A stretch of 64,000 nucleotides of DNA from Paramacrobiotus metropolitanus (Eukaryota > Tardigrada > Eutardigrada > Parachela > Macrobiotidae): contig NW_026570270.1 of the NCBI RefSeq assembly GCF_019649055.1, positions 682,001 through 746,000 of the forward strand, read 5' to 3'. Below are positions 1 through 11,700 of this stretch, one piece after another (within the stretch, counting starts at the first letter, position 1; each line of letters begins with the position of its first letter). Below the pieces are notes generated by a model, which was not told the origin of the DNA, did not search any database, and saw only the letters and a program-made list of their open reading frames with translations. Made by a program: the position numbers and the translations under genes.

Positions 1-1
1 T

Positions 2-1144
2 GACGCCCTTCAGCTGTCACCGAAATCCTGCCGCGGGATGTATGTCCTGTACAGCGCTTTCGGATCGGTGGCCTGCTGGTCAACCTTCTTTCTCAGCCTG
101 AACCGTTTATTGGCGGTCACCCTGCCCCATTCACAAACTAAACTGACCACCCGCCGCACCGTCTTGATCAGCATTGCAGTGGTGTGGATCATCGGGATCA
201 GTATCAGCATGCCCATGGCGGTTGATCCAGGGATCGCGTCGTATTACGCCAAACCCTGGGGATTCTGCGATGTCCGACCGGTGACGCGTGGCGGTATGCT
301 GTATTTCCATTTGTTCGGTGCGGTGTCGGTAATGATACCGGCTGCCGGGGCCGCCATCTCCTATGCGGCCATGACCATGGTGCTAACCAGAAAGCGTAAC
401 ACGGCACGGAGTAATGGTAGCTTCAATGTGCCTAGTAGTGCATTTGTACGGCGTTCGGCCGGTCGTTTGCTGATATCCAAGATTCTGTTTGCCACTTGCT
501 TATGGGGCATTGTTTGCTATGTGCCCAGGATTGCGTTGTCGATTTTCTACGGACCGCGGATCTATCAGGGCTATCCTTCGTTGGTGCTGTGGATCCGCTG
601 GTTTTCTTATGTCGGATCGGTCGGAACGCCCGTAAGCGCCAATTGCCGAAATTTAGTATAAAAATATTTTCATTTAATTTTAGTAAAGCACTTAATATTA
701 GATTGAATATTCTTTATTTACATTGCAAACATCTGAAAATATAAGTATGTGCGTTTGTAAATTAAATAGCTTTCGGTACTTGTGGAACGAGCCGGTCAAG
801 CCAAGCGACGTACAGGAAGCGGCATCGGGCATATTAAACTGCGTTGTTACTGTAGAGCTATACTACTGTAGTATATGTAAGTACCTAAGGCAAGCACGTT
901 TTATGATTGTCTCGCTAAACAAGGTTTCCATTCCTAATTACGTCAATTTTACCAGTATTAAAATTTCCACGGTTTTGCGTTGTGGTTTACATCAAAGTAT
1001 CTAACACTTTGCATTGCTATTTCTCAGGTAATTTTTCTCGCTCTTGGAAAAGCATACCGGGAAGGGGTGACGAAATGTCTGCGATTTATCCTTCCCAAGA
1101 GGAACACGCGCCAAATTGGAACAACAGACAACACAGATATATAG
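2..1144 (+). CDS. Orphan rhodopsin-like 7TM receptor 1 (5' truncated by window edge)
   Basis: Two exons are seen: 2-631 and 1028-1144, with the intron at 632-1027 (gtaagc...ctcag), phase 0. The reading frame is open from base 2, so the start and TM1-TM2 lie outside the window. The visible part begins just before TM3. The usual DRY motif at the end of TM3 is replaced by N-R-L (in SLNRLLAVTLPHS), and the NPxxY of TM7 is replaced by a T-P-V-I-F version that spans the intron. The last exon adds the end of TM7, a basic helix-8-like stretch (GKAYREGVTKC) and a short tail. It is the paralogue of the genes at 2739 and 15440, with the same intron at the same place. As a plasma-membrane receptor its ligand is unknown. 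The family call is firm; the loss of canonical activation motifs means signalling cannot be assumed. Confidence 0.85.
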
Positions 1145-2738
1145 CGCAAAACAAAAAGATAGAAACTGATTTGTGTTTTTTCTTCGGTTTTGAGAACTAA
1201 ATATTTATTTATTTGAACGGTTTTGAGAACTCTCTCTATATTTATGCATTTTCTACAGAATCGGCAACAATCTCTTAACGTTTCTGCCTTGCTTTTTTTC
1301 TAATTCACTTTTGTATACAGGAAAAAATTTTGTTCTCAAAGTTAATTATGCAGATGCTTTTGGTTTTGAGTGTACCAAATATCAAGAAAAATGGAAGCGA
1401 GTCACTAAATTTCGGCTGCCACATTTTTGCGGCAGCGAGGCTTGTCACTGACAACCATTAATAGACCTATAATACGTCTGAAAGAATTATGCACATCATT
1501 ATACTGTGCTTGTGCGGCATGCTTTCGCGGTGATTATTTCGCATACATAGATAATCTGCATTTTCAGACCATGTCACCTGCATTCCGCTGAATTCGAATA
1601 AATTGACGTAAGGTACAGTCATACCGGTACTTCAGGTGTAATTACCGCGCGACAGCGTACAAAGTTTTCTTTGCTGTGGCGGCTAGTGTTTATCTCATAA
1701 ATGATACATAATTAGAAATACTGCACATATATACAGGTATTGCTTTCGGTAACGGCAGTAATGCCGAAACTTATTGCGCTTGATAATGACAGCCAGAACT
1801 GCTCCGACAGATCCAAATCACTGCGCTAGGAAATCGGTGTACAATACGACTGGACCTTTACGCATACAGAGAAACGGTGAATACCTTCCTGTTGGCGAAA
1901 AACTGATTCCGTTGTTTTTACTTCTGTTGGGCCTTGCCGCACAGGGACTGACTGGGCCAACCTTTGCTCCGGCTTTCAGTCGAACATTCGATGTGCGGTC
2001 AAATTGCTGAAAAATTTCCGGATTTCAGCATTGTGCATAATATGAATTTACACACATACACGAGCTACACCGTCACAAGCACCACAACAGTTTGCTAAAA
2101 TAACATTAGCTTGCTCTAAAAAATTTCTTTCAGCATTTTGACAAAAAGTATTTCTTTCAACACATTGACTATATAAAGTTTCTTTTAACAAAATTTTTTC
2201 AGCATATCGATATTTGCCTAAAAAATCGATACTTTCATTACAAGGACAGAATCATATATGTGGGCGTTCCTTAGCCGGAGAACCTTCATAATAATCACGT
2301 TCCTACATTTCCAGTGATTCAGCTGAAACTACGATTTCTAATTTTCTGTAGCCCATCATCAATCTTTTGGAAAATTCGAGTGTTCGGGAAGCTATGCAGT
2401 AAGACTGTAAGAGTGCCGCTTTACTAAACCTGCGCCTTCCGGTAACTATACCGGAGTTGGAAGCACCCAGGACTAGATAATTACGGTGGTGTAATTACTA
2501 CTGCTTGCTTAGATCACCGAGGAATGATCTCTCGAAAAAGCTTTTCGCTTTAGAGAACCAGGGAAAGACAAGATTGAGCGGTACATGCACACTAATTTTT
2601 GCCTTCCGCTTCATCAAAACCGGAACAGAATTTGTCGATTATTTTCTTACCGGCTAACTGCTGCATCATGCGGATTTTTTAACCAGAATTTCAGAGCGCG
2701 GACCACTTGGTGATGTTCGTTTTTTTCATGAGTTTTAC
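1145..2738. other. Intergenic spacer between receptor 1 and receptor 2
   Basis: AT-rich spacer of 1.6 kb. One short open frame on + ending at 2010 contains a hydrophobic stretch (GEKLIPLFLLLLGLAAQ), but it has no clear splice partner and I cannot assign it. The promoter of receptor 2 should lie at the right end. No convincing core element is visible. Confidence 0.5.
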
Positions 2739-5700
2739 ATGGCCGATTCCATCAACGCATCTTTTTTATATACGAACTCATCATTTTCAAACGGTACATA
2801 CTTCCCGGCTCGCCACCAATTTCCCAGCATGCTGACCATATGGTACTGTGCCACGCACGCTGTAACCGCCTTTAGTTCCATCACGTGCCTGTTGCTGATT
2901 GCGGCGACTGTTGTCCAGAATCTCCTCTATAAAGCCTCGCATATTTTGGTGATCCAGCTGCTCCTAATCATCTTTGTTGTAAACGCAGTGATCCAGCCGG
3001 TATTCACTGTGACCAACTACAATGAATCGCTGAAGTTGTCACGCAGTGTTTGCCTCGTTTTCTACACTATATACGACATAGTTGGCGCTGTCGCCTGTTG
3101 GGTCACTTTCTTCTTAAGTATCCATCGATTAACGGCCGTCGCTCTTCCACACTCTTGCAAAAGATTCACGAACCGCCGTGCGGTGCTGATTAGCGTGGCG
3201 GTCAGCTGGATTATCGGTATCGGCATGGCTGGTCCACTGGCGGCGACGCACGGGATGAAGGCCTACTATATGCAGCCGTGGGGTTTTTGTCACGTGAAGC
3301 CTGTCACCAAAGGATGGCGCATCTATTACCAGTTTAACGGCGCCCTGTCGCTGATCCTACCTGCCGTTGGAGCGGTCATGGCGTACGCGGCTGTGGCACT
3401 GTTTCTGGCTAAAAAGCGGCATGATGCGTCTTTCGAAGTGCCTAACAGTGTGGTTGTGCGTCGCTATGCGGAGGGAATCCTGATGTCTAAGATCTTGTGC
3501 GGAGCCCATACGTGGACGCTACTGTGCTATATACCGCGAGTTATCTTGGCGGTTTTTTATGGCACCCATGTATACCTTGAATATCCTCCTTTGTTCTTGT
3601 GGGTCCGCTTGCTATCGTATCTCGGATCTGCTGGGATGCCGGTAAATGGCTTACGGAGAGTTTTGATTATTATTAAATCAGCGTAACCAACACCTGAATC
3701 AATTCTTCCGACTGTTCTTAAAAAGTTGTAAAAACTGCACGATTGAATTCTTAGGAGACTGCTGCATATTCCATTGGTTTTACAACTGTCTTTTTAAAAA
3801 AACATAATGCTCTCGGAGAAGCGTCTACGCTGTACAGAGAAACGACAACGGAAACAACATCTCCTCGAACAAATCGCTTTTATTTCAATGAAAATAAAGG
3901 CTAAAATCACATCAGATGCAAAATCTAAAGGAGAAAGGGCACAAAAACATCTCCATGCTGAAAGTACTGACGTTGTCAGTACCGATGCTGGCACCCAACT
4001 GGCAAACACACGCTTTATCGTGTGTGAAGATGGCAAAATAGCAAGCCGATGGTGTGGTGAGGCATATGTGCCAATATCCTGTGCTCTATGCACGGCACTC
4101 TGACATGCCACGGGGCGGGATGCCGAGGTCCCTCGAGGCTCACAGGAATAAAAAAAAAATGAGAAAATGTATCAAAACGCAACGCTAATTCAGCGTTTTA
4201 ACAAAAAAAATGTGCAATCTCATTCCATCATAGTTAGTGAGAACAAAACGCGGCAAAATGCGGCGAAAAATTAATCAAAACGAGTTAAACTCGTTACAAA
4301 ATCCGGTAAAATTATTCCGGTTAAATCCAAACTCCACGTGTCAATCCGTGTTAATTTCCCAGTCCCATTCCGGAGATTTATCCTCCAATAATACGCATTG
4401 TTGCGTTGATCCACGACATCTTTGCAGCTCAGTGCATCTACGGCGATTCTTATCCGTTTGCAAGCATTCAATGCGCTACGGCAATTCGTTAAACTGTGTA
4501 GTGTGCACTATTTGTGCTTCTACGGCGATTCATTGTAGTTTAGGAATTAATTGAAATAAATTCAACTTTAAGCACTCTTTGGGCTTTCTACGGCGGTTAA
4601 ATATCCGATTTCACTTTGTGTACTACGGCGCTTATTTTGCACTTTGTGTAATACGACGATTATCGTTCATTGCACTTTTACGACGATTGAAGTAATATAC
4701 TTTTTACGGCAATTTATTACTGTTCATTCAATGCATTTAATGCATCTACGGCGGTTTTACCTGCGTTTCTGCGTTTAGTACTTTAAAGGCATCGCCTAAT
4801 ACGGCAGACATAGTCTTTGCTTCGGAGCTATCGTCGGGAAAATTATTTTGACGGTTTGTGAGACACCTGCTGTGTCCTGAAATAACGATCGTTATGTAAT
4901 TACGGTATCAAATGCGGGATAGCATCTCCGTTAATTTTCAATATGCTGACGCGAGATATCGCATCTCTGCAGTTTTACTTCATTACTTAAGTTGTTTCAA
5001 ACTGTTGTTAATGCGGGGTATCGCGTCTCCGGTGAAATAAGTCTAAAAAAATACTATTTTAGTATTTCACGGGGTATCTCAATTACGAGATAATTGATTT
5101 TACCAGCGTTAGGTAAATGAGTGTAGCCATTGGCACCTTTGCGCACTCGCAATAAAAGTCGTTTTTTAACTGACGGTTTATTAGCGGCATTGCGCTTACG
5201 GGTATTTTCCACTGCATTTACAGTTTCCCATTCGTCTTGAGTTTCAGAATTATTTTCTTCAGCGATCGCTGAGTTATCTGCTTCTGGTACTGCAGAGTTT
5301 TCTGCTGAGGTACGGACCACATCATTAGTGGGGGAATTATTAGCAGAATTATCTGCGGAGGCATGGACTACCTCATTTGGGGGGAGTTCAGTCAAATTAT
5401 GATTATCCAATAAATCCTTAATTGATAAAGTTTCGTTTTCACGGTCTTCTTCCGTGGTTTTATACGGTTTAATACGTTCGCAATTTACGATGCGTATTTC
5501 TTCTGTTTTATCGGGATTTACCCGTTTTAATTCTACTGCGTTTGTGTACGGAAATCCGATGATTTCCCATGGTTCGATCTCAAATCTGCGACGAAATGAT
5601 TCTGTCTCGCCCTTCTTCTTCTCTATTTTGAGAATTACACGATCACCAATATTAAAGGTGTCATCCGATCGACCCTTGTCGAAACGCTCGGCATTTTTCT

Positions 5701-8700
5701 CAAACTCGCTTCGGATGTGCAATTCTGCTATATCGTGTGCGCGATTCAGATTATAGCGCAGTTCTTCCATATATTCGCGAATTGTCGCATGGTCTGGCGG
5801 TAGATTTGTCTTAGTTTCAGTATCGCAGGAATAACCTGCTCTCTACCATATAGCATAAAATACGGCGACAGATTTGTCGTCTTATTCGCTACACGATTCT
5901 TTCCAGCAATTACAAATGGTAGGACTTTGTCCCAATTACGTTCTCGACCGTCACTGGCGTACATCGCGAGTGAATCGGCAATTGTCTGCATTTGTCGTTC
6001 TACAAGTCCTCGCCCGATCGGGTGATACGCAGCACCAAAATGGTGCTGTATTCTTAAGCGTTTATTTATGGCTTCCAATAAATAATTATGGAAATGTGTT
6101 CCTCTATCTGTGTTCAATATTTGTGGTGTTCCGTACGGTAGGAACACATCGTAAATCAAGAAATTAGCGACAGTTTCCGCTTTTGCATCGGGTATCGGTT
6201 TTGCAATTACGAATTTCGTAAGTTCATCTATCGCCACGGCGATATAGGTATTTCCCCGTGTTGTTTTGGGCAATGGCCCTTTCAAATCCACTTGCATTCT
6301 AAACCACGGCTCGCCGATAGCAATCTGCTGTAGCTTGCCTGGTGGCGCTTTGCGCAGTGTCTTGCGATGTTGGCATGCAAAACACTGATCTACGTATTTG
6401 ATCATCTGAGAGGTCATATTCTCCCAGAAATATCGCAAGGCGATCGCCTGATAAGTTTTGGCGCGGCCTAGATGACCGCTAGCTGGTGCATCATGCATTG
6501 CATGCATGATTTCAACTCTCATGTGCTTTGGCACAACAAATCGGCGATTAATTCTGCCGTCTTTCTCAGAGATTTTATATAATACTCCGTTCCACAATTC
6601 GTAACCGGAATAACCGGGTCGTTTTAATAAATGTACGCTTTCCACGCGTCCTTCTAACGCGTGAATTATGCGCTCCACATTGGGATCTTTTTCTTGTTCG
6701 ATGCGATAAAATTTAAAGTTATCTTCATCTTCCTCATGTTCAGCTCCATCCCTGATCGTTACTACACGAATGGACGGAGTACTAAATTTAGAATCCTTGA
6801 ATTCATCCCAGTCATCGTCTGGGCATTCAATAGCTTCTCCCACCGGGTGTCTACTCAACGCATCAGCGTTGTCACACTGTTTTCCCGGTCTGTACAATAT
6901 GGTCATTTTGTGACTACTGAGCTGGAGTGCCCAGCGTGTTAGTCGGCCATTTAATCCCTCCTTGCGGGAAACCGATCGCAGCAAATTAGTTAAAGCCTGG
7001 TGGTCAGTCTGTACTGAGAAATGCGAGTACTCAATAAAGTGCCGAAATTTCCGGCACGCAAAAACTACTGCCATGCACTCTAGTTCCGTAATCGGATACT
7101 TTTTCTCAGCATCAGTGAGCAATTTGCTCGCATAAATAATCGGATGTCCATCTTGGTGTAATATAGCACCAATTCCTATTGTCGATGCATCGCATTCAAT
7201 TACGGTCGGTTTACTGGGATCGAATTTCGCCAGTACTGGCGCATTAATTAGTGCGGATTTTAAATCAGCAAATTCACTGTCATGGTCGGTCGACCAGTTC
7301 GCTTTCACGTCAATTTCTCCTTTTAATAAGCCGTATAGACGACGTGTTCTACCGGCAAAATCTTTAACAAATTTACGGTAATAATTACACAGTCCGAGGA
7401 ATGACCTCAGATCTTTCTCTGTCTCTGGCTTCGGGTATTTTTCAATAGCTGCTATTTTATTGGGATCTGTTTTTATCCCATCCTTGGACACAATATGCCC
7501 AAGGAAATGCAGTTCTGTCTCGCCAATATGGCACTTACTCGGTTTCAGTGTGAAACCAGCCTTTAAAAGGCACTCACACATTAAACGTATTTTACGTTTA
7601 AGATCCTCGAAGTCCTTAGCGGCTGCAATAATATCATCCAAATAAGCGAAAATATTTTCGCTATGGACGTCCGACAATGTCCTATTCATGGCTTCCTGAA
7701 ACGTTGCAGGGCCATTACAGACACCGAACGGCATTCTGAGGAACTCGTAGAGGCCGTCCTGCGTAATAAACGCAGTTTTCTCCACCGAGTCTTCATGCAT
7801 TTGCACTTGCCAAAATCCAGCATTACAATCAAACCCACAGTAGTACTTATTATCTGCTACTGCTTGTAACAGTTCATCAGGGTTAGGAAGCGGATAGTTG
7901 TTCTTTTTTGTAACGTCGTTTAATTTTATATAATTCACGCAAAATCGCGTGCCGATAGTCCCATCGGGATTCTTTTTACTTGCTAGTACAACAGGGAAAC
8001 ACCACGGTGAATTCGACTTGCGAATTATTCCCTTTGCTAACATGTCATTGACATGTTCTTGAATTATTTCACGGCCTCGCCATGAAGTTCTATGTGGTTT
8101 TGACTTTATTGGCGCAATATCGCCGGTATCTATCTGGTGCTTCACAATTTGTACATCGCCAAATGGGCGATTTTTTGTGGCAAATAAGCCTGGATATTCA
8201 AGGAAAATTTCCTTAATCTCTTTAATTTCCTGTGCGGTTAATTCTGGATTTATTTTTAGCTCATCCACCGCTTTTATCACAGTCTCCTGTTCTTCTGGTG
8301 TCATTTCAGCCAACATTGTGGCATTAATTTGTATGTTCACGTCAGGAATATCCTCGTACGGTTCCAAGTAGCCAATAAATTGGCCTTTCTTAATTGACTG
8401 CCGCTGATGTTGAAAATTAACGAATACCATATCAAATTTATTATTCAGTGGTTTAACCACTCCTTCCATTGGCCGTATACGCCGCTCAATGTACATATGC
8501 GGACTAGGAAGAAATAAAAATTTGTCGGTATCGAATTGCTCATCTGCATCGAAATGGACATTTACTGTCGCCCAATTAGTACCCGGTTTAATTAATAGTT
8601 TTTCGGCGGCGAAGACTTTGATAGGCTTAGCGCGATTACCGCGGTAAGAAGGGTTAATGTTCGGGGACTGGGAAAATTCCCAAGTCGGAGGTTCATCACA

Positions 8701-11700
8701 AATCTCGGCAGAATCGGTGGCGCCTACCTTTTCTGCATTTACGATAATTAAATTGTTAGGATCCGGTACTACTTCGATGCTAGATTCATTAGTTTGATTA
8801 TTATTAGTTTCGTTAGTAGCGGCAGTATCCAGAGATTTTCTCACTACGATAGGCGAATCGTTTGCCATGAATTCAACTACGCGCGCCATTGGCGCAAAAC
8901 TTACTGACCGATTATGGTTTGCTACGGTTTTTACAATCGTTTCATTAACGTAATTATCGAGCGGTTTACACTCGTTTAACTGATACGGCAATACTGGCAA
9001 TTTACGCCTTGTTAGCTGTGCTAATATCCGTAACGGTGTACGTAATACGTACGGTAGCGGCATTTTAAGGTATTTAAATATCTCGTTTAATTGCCTCTGT
9101 TTCTCTTCTAAAGCTAAGTATTCAGCTTCATATTGTCTTGCCAAGTTACGGACAATTTCTTCCGCTTTTGCGGAATCTATACCAGGTACTGGTGTCTCTT
9201 CGTCCATAAACAAATACATAACATTTGTTCCGTTTTCCTTTGCTTTAACTAATTCCTGTATCTCTTTTACAAGTACTCTGTACTCTGCCCAAAGACGTCG
9301 GAATGTTGCTTTTGCAACTAATCTGATCTTCGCTGGTTTCTTTAATATCGGTTTGCGGTTGTTATGTTCTTTTGATTTATCGCCTATATTCTCTGTGGCA
9401 TTTGCTACGGGTATCGGGAAGACTTTACTCCCTTCTGGTACGGCATTTTTCTCTGCTTGTAGCTTCTCTACGGTATTGTCAATTTGTTCCGTTGCCACGG
9501 GTATCGGGAAGACTTCTTCCTCTACGGTACTTGTCGTTTGAATAACCGGCGACACCGGTTCGCTCATTATTAATGGGCCCGGTTTCTTATCGGGCTGATA
9601 TTCTAAATATCGCAATTTATTATGTCGAACAGCATAAAATTTATCTTGCAGAAAATCCTGCCCCAAGAGTACTTTTATTTCATCGGTCGTTGGCTTAATA
9701 TAAGCCGAATGTAAAGATTCAAAATCTTTAATTTTTATTGCTATTCTACAATAGTTTGTGACGAGGAATCCACGGACTCCTCCAATACCGCGGATATGTA
9801 GCGGTTTAATTAACGGTATTCTTGCGGCTTTAATTTCGTTTACGAATTCACTAGAAACTAGTGAAGTCTCTGCACCGGTATCAATCATTACCGGTACCTC
9901 GCAATAATTTACTATTGCCTTTATCATTAATGGTGCCGTTCTTCCAGGCTCGTCATTATCGGTTAAGGTTGTAAAATTAATATCAGCATCGCTGATATCT
10001 GATAATTCATCGGTATCGGTTTCAACTACTCGTAATCCATTGATTACTATCTCTTCGGTTTTGTCCGGCGGTTTGGGTGGAATCGGGTCGGTAAAGCCGG
10101 AATTTACCGCCCTTCCTCGTTTTGCTGGTCGGCTAGGCCCAAGAACGGGTTATTATCTGGCGACTGCCTATTAGGCGAATTAGGTTCACTTCCTGACTGG
10201 CTGCTATTACGGCGCTGGTAGAAATCGGCGGCATATCGCCGATTTCCAGTTTCTGGATCGTGATAGGCCAGATACGTGGGGTTCTCACATCGCGGTTTAT
10301 CGCGAAACTGACATTCTCGGAAGTAATGCCCGCACAAATCACAGTGCTGGCAGTATTTCACTACTCTAATGCCACGCAAAGTTTTCTGCAAGGCCGGTGA
10401 CCGATCGGTCGCTTCCTGTATTTTGCTGGCGTTGTTAGCCCACTGCTCTCTGCGTGATGGTGCATGATTATCTGCACCGCTATTACGACTATCGTAGCTC
10501 TCAGCTTTGCTGATATTACTCGGACTGCTATTAGCGCGATTACCGTAATTTGGTTTTCCACTATTTTTGCTGCTTGTCCGCGGCGGGCTGGCCGCCGCCG
10601 CCGCGTAAGTCTTCGGTTGTACTTGTACAGTTCCTACGGTCACTGCCTCGCTATCGCGATCCTGTTTGCGTCGGAAGTTGCCGACTGGGATTACATATTT
10701 TTCAGGGTTATTCGACGATAAATAACGGATAATCTCCAGAAATTGCTCCGGAGTTAGTGGCCTCATGATTTCTATTTTATCGTGCAATTTCTCATGGGTT
10801 TTCAACCCTTTTACGAGGAAGTTCACGACCTGTTCCGGTGATCCATTAAAACCTGCGCGATCGCGCAATGTCATCATCGACTGATAATAAGTTTCCAGAG
10901 TTTCTTGACCTGGCTTATACGTGCGATTTGCTAATTCAGCGAGTGCATTTACTGCTTTTTTCGAATCGCCAAAACGGGCGATTAATTGTTTCTTCCACTC
11001 TTTATAGGTTGTCGGTGGTGTCGTTGACGTTATTAGTCCATTATACCATATAATGGCATCATCTTTAAGGCAATATGCCAATTCTGTAATTTTCCTCTCG
11101 TCGGTCACCCAACGATTTGCGGTTACCGCATGTTCAAATTTTATGATAAAACTGTCGATGTCCTCTTTACTACCATTGTAGCTGGGACGCGGTACGGGCT
11201 GTCGCATCACTTCAGCCAAGTCCGATTTTCTCACAGGACTTACCGCCCTGCCTTGTACGATGCCAGCTTGCTGGATCTCTTCTCGAAAGATACTGCGGAT
11301 ATATCGCTGTTTGTCATCGATTGACATTTCCTGGGAATTTTTTCCAGTGGATGTCAAGGGTGTATGTTGCTCACGTGATTGCTCTGCTTCCGTATTAGCG
11401 GCATACGCCCTACTGAGCGGTCGCTCTTCATACTCTGCTGTCTGCTGATTTATATGTCGGTCGTATAGTACTCGATAGTCCTTCGCTAGGGAATTAAATT
11501 TCCCAATAAGGGATTTATGTTCCGTTTGACTTTCATGCAGCATGGACTGCACATTCTTCAAATCCGTTACATGATTAAAACTATCAGTTTTCAATCGCTG
11601 ATTTTCCTGCCATACCTGGTCTAGCATGGTATCCTTCTCAGCTAATTGCTGATTCATGTCGGAATTTCTGACACGTACTTCATCTACTTTTGCTTTTAAT

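Noticed and set aside
1786-2010. Hydrophobic frame resembling the first membrane segment of a transporter
   Set aside because: Isolated, no splice donor at its end and no further exons nearby.
3794-4111. Overlapping 98- and 105-codon frames on both strands just left of the retroelement
   Set aside because: No domain, no splice support, biased composition, and they end within the duplicated 53-bp sequence.
5746-10149. Retroelement as an endogenous retrovirus with an envelope gene
   Set aside because: No frame beyond integrase has a signal peptide, transmembrane segment or envelope-like features; the third ORF is the integrase tail and low-complexity sequence.
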